A stretch of 64,000 nucleotides of DNA from Streptomyces sp. SAT1 (GCF_001654495.1 NZ_CP015849.1:3819501-3883500), one strand, 5' to 3'. Shown: positions 40,904 through 51,857, counted from the first letter of the stretch. The notes: generated from the letters alone by a model not told the origin. Translations and numbers: made by a program.

Positions 40904-41956
40904 ATGGCCGGGCACGGGGCGCAGCAGCATCCTCACGGCGCCGACCGACTGTGCGAGGCCGGGGATCGGGTGTATTCCCGGGCCGTACGGCGCGGCCGGG
41001 TGCCGCGCGGCGACGCCGATCCGGTGCCCTGCCTGCTTGAACTGGCCCTGCTGCACCCGGATCCGGACGACATGGACTTCCTGGTGCCGACCGCGCCGCA
41101 GGAGGTCATGACCCGGCTGCTGCGCGGGATGTACGACGAGGTCAGCGAGAGCCACCGGCGGGTCGGGTCGGCGGTCGCGGCCTTCGAGCGGTACGCGGGC
41201 CTCGGCGGCCCGGTGCGGATGCCCGCCGCGGGCGCCGAGGGCGCCGCGATCCGGGTCCTGGACGGACTGGCGCGGATCCAGGCGGCGATGGACGAGGCGA
41301 CCCAGGTGTGCACCACCGAGGTGCTGACCGTGCAGCCGGGCGGGATCCGCCGGGAGCACGAGCTGTCGGAGGGGCTGCCGCGGGCGCTGGCGCTGCGCGC
41401 CCGCGGGGTGCGCATGCGCGACCTGTACACGCATGTGGCCCGGCACGGGCAGGGCCTGCTCAACTACATGGAGCTGATGGGCGAGGCGGTCGAGGCGCGC
41501 ACCCTGGACGAGGTGATCGACCGGCTGATCCTGTTCGACCGCACGGTGGCCTTCATCCCGGCCAACGCCGATCACACCATGGCCCTGGAACTGCGCCACC
41601 CGGCGCTGGTGGAGTACCTGGTGACGGTCTTCGAGCGGCAGTGGCGGCTGGCGATCCCGCTGTCCGCCGCGCTGCCCGACACCGGGATCGAGGGCATCTC
41701 GCACCGGGAGCAGTCGATCGCGGCGCTGCTGGCCGACGGGCACCAGGACGCGGTCATCGCCGAGCGCCTGGGCATCAGCGTGCGCACCTGCCGGGCGCAC
41801 ATCGCCCGGCTGTCGGAGACGCTGGGCGCTGCCAGCCGTACGCAGCTGGGCGTGCGGATCGCCCAGGCGGGCCTGGACGGGCCGCCGCGCGCGGTGGGGG
41901 CGGCCGTGGTCAGGGTTCCCGGGGCTCGGGGTCCAGGATCCCCGACCGCCCGATGA
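40904..41956 (+). CDS. LuxR-type regulator, paralogue 1
   Basis: A 350-residue regulator. Residues 1-285 form a conserved sensor region (EVLTVQPGGIRREHEL, ALRARGVRMRDLYTHVARHG, TLDEVIDRLILFDRTVAFIPAN). A LuxR-type helix-turn-helix follows (HREQSIAALLADGHQDAVIAERLGISVRTCRAHIARL). No receiver domain or phosphorylatable Asp is seen. Its 3' end overlaps the convergent paralogue 2 by 47 bases. The three paralogues together suggest local duplication and a shared signal. Confidence 0.85.
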   Translation: MAGHGAQQHPHGADRLCEAGDRVYSRAVRRGRVPRGDADPVPCLLELALLHPDPDDMDFLVPTAPQEVMTRLLRGMYDEVSESHRRVGSAVAAFERYAGLGGPVRMPAAGAEGAAIRVLDGLARIQAAMDEATQVCTTEVLTVQPGGIRREHELSEGLPRALALRARGVRMRDLYTHVARHGQGLLNYMELMGEAVEARTLDEVIDRLILFDRTVAFIPANADHTMALELRHPALVEYLVTVFERQWRLAIPLSAALPDTGIEGISHREQSIAALLADGHQDAVIAERLGISVRTCRAHIARLSETLGAASRTQLGVRIAQAGLDGPPRAVGAAVVRVPGARGPGSPTAR

Positions 41957-42911
41957 GATAGCCGAGCTGGGCCCGGCTCTCGCTGCCCAGGGTGGCGGCG
42001 AGCTTGGCTATGTGGACGCGCGCGGTGCGGACGTTCATGCCGAGCCGGTCGGCGATCACCGAGTCGGTGTGGCCCTCGACGAGCAGGCCCGCGATGGCCC
42101 GCTGGCGGGCGGTGATGCCGCCCGGGGAGGGCTGCTGGACGGCCGTGGGGTACATCGGGGTGGCCAGCCGCCAGAACCGCTCGAACGTGGTGACGAAGTA
42201 CGAGACCAGCGCGGGGTGGCGGACCTCCAGGGCGAGGGTGCCGTCCGGGTTGGCGGGGACGTAGGCGACGGTGCGGTCGATGACGACGAGCCGGTCGGTG
42301 ACCTCGTCCAGGGAGCGGGCCTCGACGTCGCCGTCGAGCTGCTCGTAGCGGGCGTGGGCGAGCGGGAGGTGGCGGTGGGTGTGCTGGTAGAGGGTGCGGA
42401 TGCGGCCGCCGCGGTCGAGCAGGTCCTGGTCGCGGACCATGGCGATGGCCTCGGCCGCCTCGGCGCGCTCGTGGCTGACGCGGCGCACCGGCGGCTGGAC
42501 GCACAGGCTCTCGCGGGAGGCGGCGGCCATCGTCTCGGTGATGGCCCGGTTGATCCGCTCGGTGCCGCTGAGCAGCCGTATGGAGGCGCTGTCGGCGGGG
42601 CGCGCGGGGCGGTCGTCGATGCGCATCAGGGGCGCGAAGCTCTCGGTGAGGCGCTCCTCCCGGCGGCGTTCGTCGGCGATGCGTTCGGCGGTGGCGCGCA
42701 GCAGCCGGTGCAGCGCGGTGGCCGGGGCGACGGGCTCCAGCCGGCCGGGGTCGTCGACCGCGGGGTGCAGCAGGCCGAAGTCGACCAGGCAGGGGGCCTC
42801 GTCCGCGGCCTCGACGGGCAGCCGCCCGTCCCGCAGGGCGCGTTCGTACAGCGTCGTGCCCGCGGAGCACAGCTCGGCGGCGCCGTGCTCCGGGTGCGGT
42901 GCCGGGCTCAC
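41910..42911 (-). CDS. LuxR-type regulator, paralogue 2
   Basis: A 333-residue paralogue of the same design. The sensor region includes SLCVQPPVRRVSHER, DRGGRIRTLYQHTHRHL and SLDEVTDRLVVIDRTVAYVPANPDG. The LuxR helix-turn-helix includes ARQRAIAGLLVEGHTDSVIA and GMNVRTARVHIAKLAATLG. GTG 42911 follows GGGAGG. It stands 20 bases after paralogue 3 on the minus strand, so the two are an operon. Ends in GILDPEPREP. Confidence 0.87.
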   Translation of the reverse strand: MSPAPHPEHGAAELCSAGTTLYERALRDGRLPVEAADEAPCLVDFGLLHPAVDDPGRLEPVAPATALHRLLRATAERIADERRREERLTESFAPLMRIDDRPARPADSASIRLLSGTERINRAITETMAAASRESLCVQPPVRRVSHERAEAAEAIAMVRDQDLLDRGGRIRTLYQHTHRHLPLAHARYEQLDGDVEARSLDEVTDRLVVIDRTVAYVPANPDGTLALEVRHPALVSYFVTTFERFWRLATPMYPTAVQQPSPGGITARQRAIAGLLVEGHTDSVIADRLGMNVRTARVHIAKLAATLGSESRAQLGYLIGRSGILDPEPREP

Positions 42912-42931
42912 TGGGTTTCCTCCCGTCGGTT

Positions 42932-43915
42932 TCAGTGTCCCTGCTCCAGGATCCCGGACTGCGCGATCAGGTAGCCGAGCTGGGCCCGGCTGCCGCTGCC
43001 CAGGGCGGTGGCCAGTTTGGCGATGTGGGCCCGGCAGGTGCGCACGTTCATGCCGAGCCTGCGGGCGATGGCCTCGTCGACATGGCCCTCGACGAGGAGC
43101 TTGGCGATGGAGTGCTGGATCTCGGTGATGCCGTCGGGGGCGGTCTCGTAGGGGGTGCCGGCGCTGAGCGGGACGGCGCGGCTCCACATGAACTCGAAGA
43201 CCTTGATCAGGTAGCGGACCAGGCCGGGGTGGCGCAGTTCCAGGGCGACCTGCTGGTCGTCGCGGGTGGGGATGAACGCGACCGACTCGTCGCAGACGAT
43301 CAGCCGTTCCACCAGTTCGTCGATCGAGCGGTACTCGACCTTGCCGTCGGCGAGCTGGGCGGCGTAGGCCAGCTTCTCCTGGCTGTAACGTGCGGTGTGC
43401 TGGTACAGGGTGCGGATGCGGACGCCGCGCTCGATCAGCGGGCGGTCGCGTTCCAGGCCGCGCAGCACGCTGCGCTCCGAGACGCGGTCGCTGGGCTGGA
43501 CGGTGAGCATCTCGGTGCGGCACTGGGCGGTGGCCAGGTTGAGCGCCGTGTTGATCCGCTCGCCGCCCTCCAGCACCGTGATCGAGTCACCGCCGGAGGT
43601 GGTCTGCGCGCTCAGCGCCATGAACGGCTCAAAGGCGTCTGCGAGGTCGCTCGCCGCGCGGCGGCGTTCGGTGATCTCGCGTTCGATGGGGTTGAGCCGC
43701 TGGGCGAGGGCGAGCGCCGGGGGTACCGGACGCAGCCAGTCGGGGTCGTCCGGATCGGGATGGAGCAGGGCGAACTCCATCAGACAGGGAGCCGGTTCCG
43801 CGTCCGTTCGGGTGATACGTCCCGCGCGCAGAGCGGCCGCGTAGAGGCGGCTGCCGTCCCCGCACAGCTCGTTCATCGCATGGGGATGTGTCGGATTTAT
43901 GTGATTCGTTGTCAA
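42932..43915 (-). CDS. LuxR-type regulator, paralogue 3
   Basis: A regulator of about 327 residues (336 if the ATG at 43942 is used). I prefer TTG 43915 because the product then aligns with paralogue 1 from its first residue (TTNHINPTHPHAMNELCGDG). The sensor (TEMLTVQPSDRVSERSVL, RGVRIRTLYQHTARYSQ) and LuxR helix-turn-helix (AIARRLGMNVRTCRAHIAKL) are intact. It is divergent from the small exported protein gene and is followed by paralogue 2. Confidence 0.82.
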   Translation of the reverse strand: MTTNHINPTHPHAMNELCGDGSRLYAAALRAGRITRTDAEPAPCLMEFALLHPDPDDPDWLRPVPPALALAQRLNPIEREITERRRAASDLADAFEPFMALSAQTTSGGDSITVLEGGERINTALNLATAQCRTEMLTVQPSDRVSERSVLRGLERDRPLIERGVRIRTLYQHTARYSQEKLAYAAQLADGKVEYRSIDELVERLIVCDESVAFIPTRDDQQVALELRHPGLVRYLIKVFEFMWSRAVPLSAGTPYETAPDGITEIQHSIAKLLVEGHVDEAIARRLGMNVRTCRAHIAKLATALGSGSRAQLGYLIAQSGILEQGH

Positions 43916-44028
43916 ATCTCCACCCCCCAGGGTCCTGAACATGCAGGAACATGATGCACCGATTGTGTGGCCATGACGTGCCCGAATGAGCCATCGTCGT
44001 ACGTGACGGGGGAAAAGGGGACCTTCAA

Positions 44029-44232
44029 GTGAGGACGAAGCCGATTATGGGTAACAGACTGCTTCGCTCGGTGCTTGTCGCCGCCTTCTCCGCCGTTGTG
44101 GCCCTCGGCGCGCTGAGTGGCATCCACAGTGCGAAGAGTGATGTTCAGGCGAACAGCACCTGGCCGTCGGTGGCGGTGAACTCCGCCACCACCGGTGAGC
44201 GCGCCGCTGCTGCAGATGGAGCCGGGAGTTGA
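44029..44232 (+). CDS. Small exported protein or peptide precursor
   Basis: A 67-residue product. A signal-peptide-like N-terminus (NRLLRSVLVAAFSAVVALGA, about 9-28) is followed by a likely cleavage after HSA and a mature part of roughly 32 residues that begins KSDVQANSTWPSVAVNS. GTG 44029 has AGGGGA upstream. It is divergent from the LuxR-type pair and one base before the Rieske-like gene, with which it is surely co-transcribed. Function unknown; a secreted signal or cell-wall peptide is possible. Confidence 0.7.
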   Translation: MRTKPIMGNRLLRSVLVAAFSAVVALGALSGIHSAKSDVQANSTWPSVAVNSATTGERAAAADGAGS

Positions 44233-44233
44233 T

Positions 44234-44569
44234 GTGACCACACCACCCGACGACCGTTCCTTCCGCCGTGAAATGGCCACCGCCTACCGCTCCGGCTGGC
44301 ACTTCATCGACCTGGTCACCGCCATCCCCCACAGCGGTGACTCGCTGATGGTGACCGTCTTCGGAGAACCGGTCGTCGTCACGCGGGACGAGGACGGGGA
44401 CGTACGGGCCTACCGGTGCCTGCGGCGTCCTCGGGGGGCGCCGCAGCCCGTACGGTGTGCCATCCGCTACGGAATGATCTTCGTGAATCTGGACCAGCGG
44501 GATCACCGGCAGGTGGCGCCGGAGCCCGCCGACATCAGGACCATCTCAGCCACCCCCCGCAGTGCCTGA
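44234..44569 (+). CDS. Rieske-oxygenase-like small protein lacking the cluster motif
   Basis: A 111-residue protein resembling the N-terminal part of aromatic ring-hydroxylating oxygenases: MATAYRSGWHFIDLVTAIPH, VTVFGEPVVVTRDEDGDVRAYR, then RYGMIFVNLD. The [2Fe-2S] motif should be CxHRGA...CPYHGW; here it reads CLRRPRGAPQPVRC with both histidines absent, so no Rieske cluster is expected. GTG 44234 follows GGGAG. It lies one base after the small exported gene and ends before a strong terminator. It may be a relic or a repurposed fold. Confidence 0.65.
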   Translation: MTTPPDDRSFRREMATAYRSGWHFIDLVTAIPHSGDSLMVTVFGEPVVVTRDEDGDVRAYRCLRRPRGAPQPVRCAIRYGMIFVNLDQRDHRQVAPEPADIRTISATPRSA

Positions 44570-44612
44570 CGCGATTCCCCCGTCGTAACAGATCGCTCAG
44601 GCGCTTCCCCCC

Positions 44613-44653
44613 GCAGCGGCGTCACCGTGACCTGAACACGGTGACGCCGCTGC
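44613..44653. terminator. Bidirectional terminator
   Basis: Perfect 17-bp arms (GCAGCGGCGTCACCGTG and complement) with a 7-base loop, between the Rieske-like gene and the convergent PPOX-type gene. Confidence 0.9.
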
Positions 44654-44727
44654 AGTTTCGGGACGATTCCTCCGGATACCGCCGCCTTGATGCTCTGGCC
44701 GGAAACAGCCGCTCGGGGCGCGCGGGC

Positions 44728-45147
44728 TCAGCCGCGGCCCAGCGCCCGGGTCAGTTCGATCTCGATCACCACGCGCTGCGGGTTCGGCCGCGGCGCCCGC
44801 CGGTAGCGCTCCGTGTAGCGGCGCTCCGCCTCCGCGACCCGCTCCGGCTCCGACCGGACGCGGGCCCGCCCCTCCAGCGTGGCCCATCGCCGGCCGTCCA
44901 CCTGGCACACCGCCGCCGGCGCGCCCTCCTCGCCGGCCGCCAGCACATTGCGCGCCTTGGTGCTGGTGCTGCTGGTGATCACCCGCGCCAGCCGCGCCTC
45001 CGGGTCGTACGTCACGCCGACCGGCACGACGTGCGGGGTCCCGTCCGGGCGCAGGGTGGTCAGGGTGCACACATGCCGCTCGCGCCAGAAGCTGAGGTAC
45101 GGCGCGTCGGGAACCCCCGGGTCGAGGGCGTACGTCGTGGTGGCCAT
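44728..45147 (-). CDS. PPOX-class, probably F420-dependent, oxidoreductase
   Basis: A 139-residue split-barrel flavin/deazaflavin protein: YLSFWRERHVCTLTTLRPDG, then VVPVGVTYDPEARLARVITSSTSTKARNVLA, then WATLEGRARVRSEPERVAEAERRY. This matches the F420-binding branch of the pyridoxamine 5'-phosphate oxidase-like family. The ATG at 45147 has no strong ribosome site. It is divergent from clpB, and a HAIR site lies only 25 bases upstream of it, so it may also respond to HspR. Confidence 0.85.
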   Translation of the reverse strand: MATTTYALDPGVPDAPYLSFWRERHVCTLTTLRPDGTPHVVPVGVTYDPEARLARVITSSTSTKARNVLAAGEEGAPAAVCQVDGRRWATLEGRARVRSEPERVAEAERRYTERYRRAPRPNPQRVVIEIELTRALGRG

Positions 45148-45172
45148 GGCAAGAATGTAGGCGCCGTTCACC

Positions 45173-45193
45173 CTTGAGTGGAATAGACTCAAC
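45173..45193. promoter_or_regulatory. HAIR operator of clpB
   Basis: CTTGAGT-N7-ACTCAAC differs from the HspR consensus at one position. It lies 72 bases before clpB and 25 bases before the divergent PPOX gene. HspR control of clpB is established in Streptomyces. Confidence 0.9.
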
Positions 45194-45265
45194 TTTGTGC
45201 ACGTTGATTGAGTCAGTACTGGGAGACGTGGCAGACCGCTGACGCCGAGGAGGAGAGAAGCGACC

Positions 45266-47863
<2,598 letters not shown>

Positions 47864-47871
47864 GCACCGGC

Positions 47872-47917
47872 GCGGGATCCGGCCGCCGAGCCTGCTCGGA
47901 GGGTGCGCGGATCCCGC
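47872..47917. terminator. Terminator between clpB and the convergent gene
   Basis: Arms GCGGGATCCG and CGGATCCCGC, with a second small CCGAG/CTCGG hairpin inside, fill the 54-bp convergent gap. Confidence 0.65.
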
Positions 47918-48472
47918 TCAGACGGTGAACGCCGTGAAGGTGACGAGAGCCCGGTCCGGGCCCTCGTACACCACCTCCACCTGGACGGCGGCGGCGCCGA
48001 AACCGGGAGCGGCGCTGCCGGGGACCCGCCCGGCGTGGTTCCCGTCGCCCTCGGTGAGGCCCAGGTCGAGGCAGAGGTCAGCGGGGCCCGCGGAGTCCGC
48101 GGAGTCCGGGACGCAGGACGCCGTCCCGGACTCCGGCGCGTCCGGGTAGGTGGCGCGCAGCCAGCCGCGTACGTCGCGGCGCGGCATCCGGAACCCGGCC
48201 TCGTACTCGGTGTCCAGCCAGGTCCGTACGGTGCACCGGGCGTCGTGGGCGCCAGCCGGGAGCCTCGCGCCGCCGAAGGCGAGCGCCTCGGCGCAGTCCG
48301 CCTGCCGGGGGTCGCCGGGCTCGTCCCGCGCCTCGCCCGCCGCTGCCGCGACGAGAACACCCAGGGCCGCCAGGGCCATCACGATCGGCACCGCGAGGAC
48401 CGCCGCGACCGGCCACCACAGGCGCCCGCGCGTTCCGTTCCGTCCCGCCGCCGCGCCGGGTCCGCGTGCCAT
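47918..48472 (-). CDS. Membrane-anchored or secreted protein of unknown function
   Basis: A 184-residue protein. A positively charged N-terminus (GRNGTRGRLWWP) leads into one long hydrophobic helix (VAAVLAVPIVMALAALGVLVAAAA, positions 19-42), and the rest is extracellular. Four or five cysteines in the outer part (ADCAEAL, ARCTVRTW, ASCVPDS, DLCLDLG) could form disulphides. No family recognised. Convergent with clpB and divergent from the YbjN-like gene. Confidence 0.75.
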   Translation of the reverse strand: MARGPGAAAGRNGTRGRLWWPVAAVLAVPIVMALAALGVLVAAAAGEARDEPGDPRQADCAEALAFGGARLPAGAHDARCTVRTWLDTEYEAGFRMPRRDVRGWLRATYPDAPESGTASCVPDSADSAGPADLCLDLGLTEGDGNHAGRVPGSAAPGFGAAAVQVEVVYEGPDRALVTFTAFTV

Positions 48473-48610
48473 GCCGTCCCCCGTTCCCCGTACGGTGTCA
48501 CCCCGTGGGCCGGATCATGTCAGCCCACGGCTGACAGGCCCCGCCGGGGCTTGCCACCCCCCTCCCCGCATGGGGGAGGATGGCAGGATCCGTACGAAGG
48601 GAAAAACACG

Positions 48611-49147
48611 GTGAGCATCGACCCGTCCTCGATTCCGAACTTCGGGGGCCAGCCCGAGCCGCAGCCCCAAGGACCGGCGGGCCCCGTCGTCCCGGATCAG
48701 GATCTCGTGAAGCAGCTCCTGGACCAGATGGAACTGAAGCACCTCGTCGACGAAGAGGGTGACCTCGTCGCGCCGTGGGAGCAGTTCCGCACGTACTTCA
48801 TGTTCCGCGGCGAGGACGACCAGCAGGTCTTCTCGGTGCGGACGTTCTACGACCGGCCGCACAAGATCGACGAGAAGCCGCAGCTCCTGGAGTCCATCGA
48901 CGACTGGAACCGGCGCACCCTGTGGCCCAAGGTCTACACCCACACCCACGACGACGGCACCGTCCGCCTCATCGGCGAGGCACAGATGCTGATCGGCATG
49001 GGCGTCAGCATCGAGCACTTCGTCTCCTCGACGGTCAGCTGGGTGCGGGCCGCGCTGGAGTTCGACCGCTGGCTCATCGAGCAGCTCGGCCTTGAGGGCG
49101 AGTCCGGCGAGGCCGCCCAGCCCGAGGAGGGCGACGGAGAGGCGTAA
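48611..49147 (+). CDS. YbjN-like (T3SS chaperone-fold) protein
   Basis: A 178-residue protein of the YbjN/type III secretion chaperone-like fold. The family pattern is DLVKQLLDQMELKHLVDEEG, then FMFRGEDDQQVFSVRTFYDR, DDWNRRTLWPKVYTH and LIGMGVSIEHFVSSTVSWVR. Actinobacterial relatives have no confirmed role. GTG 48611 follows GAAGGGA. A disordered acidic tail closes it. It is monocistronic with a clear terminator after it. Confidence 0.8.
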   Translation: MSIDPSSIPNFGGQPEPQPQGPAGPVVPDQDLVKQLLDQMELKHLVDEEGDLVAPWEQFRTYFMFRGEDDQQVFSVRTFYDRPHKIDEKPQLLESIDDWNRRTLWPKVYTHTHDDGTVRLIGEAQMLIGMGVSIEHFVSSTVSWVRAALEFDRWLIEQLGLEGESGEAAQPEEGDGEA

Positions 49148-49169
49148 CCACCGCCTCTCCTTCGGCGAA

Positions 49170-49227
49170 CGAGAGCCCGGCCGGGGCGCGGACCGTCACC
49201 GACGGACGCGCCGGGGCCGGGCTCTCG
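49170..49227. terminator. Terminator after the YbjN-like gene
   Basis: Thirteen-bp arms CGAGAGCCCGGCC and GGCCGGGCTCTCG enclose a 32-base partly paired interior. It also faces the convergent aminotransferase gene. Confidence 0.75.
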
Positions 49228-49312
49228 CCCTGTGCGCCGGGGACCGGGTCCGCGCACCGCTCGTCCACAGGCTGTGGAGAACCCGCGTCCGCGCGGGGCG
49301 GCGGGAAGGGGC

Positions 49313-50503
49313 TCAGCCCGCGAGCTTCCTGAGCCTTTCCGCGGCCTCCTGGAGGACCGGGATCTGCTTGCAGAAGGCGAAGCGGACGAAGGGTGCGCCC
49401 TCGTCGCGGTGGTCGTAGAAGACGGCGTTCGGGATGGCGACCACGCCGGCGCGCTCCGGCAGGGCGCGGCAGAAGGCGAAGCCGTCGCTCTCGCCGAGCG
49501 GACGGATGTCGGTGGTGACGAAGTAGGTGCCCGCGGGCCGGAACACCGTGAAGCCCGCCTTGGTGAGCCCGGCCGTCAGGACGTCCCGGCGGGCCAGCAT
49601 CTCGGCGCGGAAGCCGGTGAAGAACGACTCGGGCAGGGCCAGCGCCTCGGCGACCGCGTACTGGAAGGGGCCCGAGGCCACGTACGTCAGGAACTGCTTG
49701 GCCGAGCGCACCGCCGTGACCAGGCCGGGCGCCGCGGTGATCCAGCCGACCTTCCAGCCGGTGAACGAAAACGTCTTTCCGGCTGATCCGATCGTGACCG
49801 TGCGCTCGCGCATGCCGGGGAGGGTGGCGAGCGGGATGTGGACGGCGTCGTCGTAGACCAGGTGTTCGTACACCTCGTCGGTGATCACGAGCAGATCGCG
49901 TTCCACGGCGAGCTCGGCGACGGCCGTCAGCTCCTCGCGGGTGAGGACCGTGCCGGTGGGGTTGTGCGGGGTGTTGATCAGCAGCAGCCGGGTGCGGTCG
50001 GTGACCGCGGCGCGCAGTTCGTCGAGGTCCAGCCGGAACGCGCCGTCGTGCGGGCGCAGCGTCACCGGCACGCGGCGCCCGCCCGCCATGGCGATGCAGG
50101 CCGCGTAGGAGTCGTAGTACGGCTCCAGGGCGACCACCTCGTCACCGGGCTCCAGCAGCCCCAGCAACGCCGCCGCGATGGCCTCGGTGGCGCCCGCCGT
50201 GACCAGCACCTCGGTGTCCGGGTCGTAGGAGAGGCCGTAGCGGCGCAGCTGGTGGGCGGCGACGGCGGTGCGCAGCTCCGGGACGCCGGGGCCGGGCGGG
50301 TACTGGTTGCCGCGGCCGTCGCGCAGCGCCCGCACGGCGGCCTCGCGGATCTCCTCGGGGCCGTCGGTGTCGGGGAACCCCTGCCCCAGGTTGATGGAGC
50401 CGGTCGCGGCGGCCAGGGCGGACATCTCGGCGAAGACGGTCGTCCCGAACTCGGCGAGCCGGCGGTTGAGCAGGGGGCGTGCGCTGGAGGTCATGCCGGT
50501 CAT
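49313..50503 (-). CDS. PLP-dependent aminotransferase, class I/II
   Basis: A 396-residue aspartate-aminotransferase-fold enzyme. The PLP lysine is in GSAGKTFSFTGWKVGW; the Asn and Asp that contact PLP are in LLINTPHNPTG and LLVITDEVYEHL. The conserved INLGQGFPDTDGP start is typical of the kynurenine aminotransferase / N-succinyl-diaminopimelate aminotransferase group. ATG 50503 or 50494 may start it. Kynurenine genes lie 11 kb away, so a link to that pathway is possible but not shown by synteny. Confidence 0.9.
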   Translation of the reverse strand: MTGMTSSARPLLNRRLAEFGTTVFAEMSALAAATGSINLGQGFPDTDGPEEIREAAVRALRDGRGNQYPPGPGVPELRTAVAAHQLRRYGLSYDPDTEVLVTAGATEAIAAALLGLLEPGDEVVALEPYYDSYAACIAMAGGRRVPVTLRPHDGAFRLDLDELRAAVTDRTRLLLINTPHNPTGTVLTREELTAVAELAVERDLLVITDEVYEHLVYDDAVHIPLATLPGMRERTVTIGSAGKTFSFTGWKVGWITAAPGLVTAVRSAKQFLTYVASGPFQYAVAEALALPESFFTGFRAEMLARRDVLTAGLTKAGFTVFRPAGTYFVTTDIRPLGESDGFAFCRALPERAGVVAIPNAVFYDHRDEGAPFVRFAFCKQIPVLQEAAERLRKLAG

Positions 50504-50654
50504 CCTGCGCCCAAGCTCTGGACTTCCTCAAGTGTGCTTTGGGCCGGGCGGTGGCCGGGCATCTCCCGGGCACGCAGGGAGCGGAACGCCCACGGGGGGC
50601 CGTTTCGGGGGACCGCGGGCACCGCCCGCGGGATCGGAAGGGAGCGTGGAGCCC

Positions 50655-50993
50655 ATGGGGGGTGCGGTGATTCTGGTACTGGTCGCGGCGGTGTTCGGCG
50701 CGGTCCTGGTCGGGGCCGTGCGCCGGGGCCGCGGGCGCGGGCGGAGGGTCGCGCTGTCCAAGGGGCGGCGCGTACGGCGCGGGGTGAGCGGGGGCGGCGC
50801 CGGGGGAGCGGGGTGGTGGGCGTCCTCGGACGGCGGCTCCGGCGGGGACTCGTCCTCCGGGCACCACTCGGGCGGCCATCACTCGGGCGGTCACTCGGGT
50901 GGCCACCACTCCTGCGGGGGCCACTCCTCGTGCGGCGGCGGGTCCTCGTGCGGCGGGGGTTCGTCCTGCGGTGGCGGGTGCGGGGGCGGCTGA
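50655..50993 (+). CDS. Small membrane protein with His- and Cys-rich glycine tail
   Basis: A 112-residue protein. One N-terminal transmembrane helix (AVILVLVAAVFGAVLVGAV) is followed by a basic stretch. The last 50 residues are built of glycine/serine repeats with regularly spaced histidines (GHHSGGHHSGGHSGGHHS) and then cysteines (CGGGSSCGGGSSCGGGC). The pattern suggests metal binding or cross-linking outside the membrane, but I cannot name a family with certainty; similar tails occur on TIGR04222-type proteins. GGAG precedes the ATG. Confidence 0.65.
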   Translation: MGGAVILVLVAAVFGAVLVGAVRRGRGRGRRVALSKGRRVRRGVSGGGAGGAGWWASSDGGSGGDSSSGHHSGGHHSGGHSGGHHSCGGHSSCGGGSSCGGGSSCGGGCGGG

Positions 50994-51329
50994 CGCGCGC
51001 CGCCGGAACGGGAGAAGGACCGCGCCTCGGCGCGCGCCCTGTGCGCGCCGAGGCGTACGCCGTGGTTGAACAGTTGAGCAGGTAGGCCCTCTGAGGGATG
51101 GAAACCCTCCGAAGTTGGGTAAAAAGGCTGTGGCGGCACCGCCGTTCATGGTTCGCTCTACTCGCCGACGCAGCCCCCAGGACATCCTGCTCACACCTCT
51201 TCCGAACTGGTTTCTGGACCGGTTTCCGAACTGGTTCCGAACCGGGGTGGCCGGGCCGACCTCCTCGTGTCGACCGGGGTGCGCCGGGCCCCAAGCCTTC
51301 TTTCTTCTGCGTGCTAGCGGAGCCGATCC

Positions 51330-51857
51330 ATGCTCACGACCCTGAACACCTCCTACACCGATACGAGCGCCGCCGACCTCGCCTGGGCCCTGGGGCGCGA
51401 ACCACTGCCCGCCCTGGCCGTGCTCGACCTCGAAATGGCCGAGGCGAAACTCCAGTTGAGACTTCTCGGCGCCTCCCACCAGGTCCTCCTGGAGGAGGAG
51501 CGGGGCGCGTGTTCGGAGACGGTCGCGTGCATCGCGGGCTCCAGCACGCCCCTTCCGCTCGGCGTGGCCAAACGCGTGGGCGACTGGGAGTACGAGTTCG
51601 CGGCGCGCGTCGAGGAACTCACGCCCGGCTCGTTCGCGGGCCGCGCCCAGGAGTTGCTGGCCCTCGTCTCCGACCATCCGCACGGACTGGCCGGCGTCTT
51701 CCCGGGCAGCCCGCACGCGTTCACCGCGATGCTGGCGCAGCGCCAGGGCGGCCAGGTCCACTGGCGCACCTGGCACGCCTATCCGCAGGACGGTCAGTTG
51801 GTGGCGACCCGCACCCGGGTCGGCGCCCGCCGCCGGGCACCGGTTCCGGTCAGGTGA
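51330..51857 (+). CDS. DUF2617 family protein
   Basis: A 175-residue protein of the DUF2617 family: LTTLNTSYTDTSAADLAWAL, then VLDLEMAEAKLQLRLLGASHQVLL, with a conserved C-terminal HAFTAMLAQRQGGQVHWRTWHAYPQ. The function is unknown. It sits 93 bases before the spermidine-synthase-like gene, a pairing seen across Streptomyces. Direct repeats (AACTGGTTTC, AACTGGTTCC) precede the gene at about 51205-51245. Confidence 0.85.
   Translation: MLTTLNTSYTDTSAADLAWALGREPLPALAVLDLEMAEAKLQLRLLGASHQVLLEEERGACSETVACIAGSSTPLPLGVAKRVGDWEYEFAARVEELTPGSFAGRAQELLALVSDHPHGLAGVFPGSPHAFTAMLAQRQGGQVHWRTWHAYPQDGQLVATRTRVGARRRAPVPVR

Noticed and set aside
41572..43523. Long minus-strand frames overlapping the LuxR-type genes
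   Set aside because: They are frame-shifted readings of the paralogous regulators with Arg/Pro/His-rich composition.
45197..45217. A second HspR site before clpB around GTTGATTGAGTCAG
   Set aside because: Only one half matches TTGAGT; the partner half is absent at N7 spacing.
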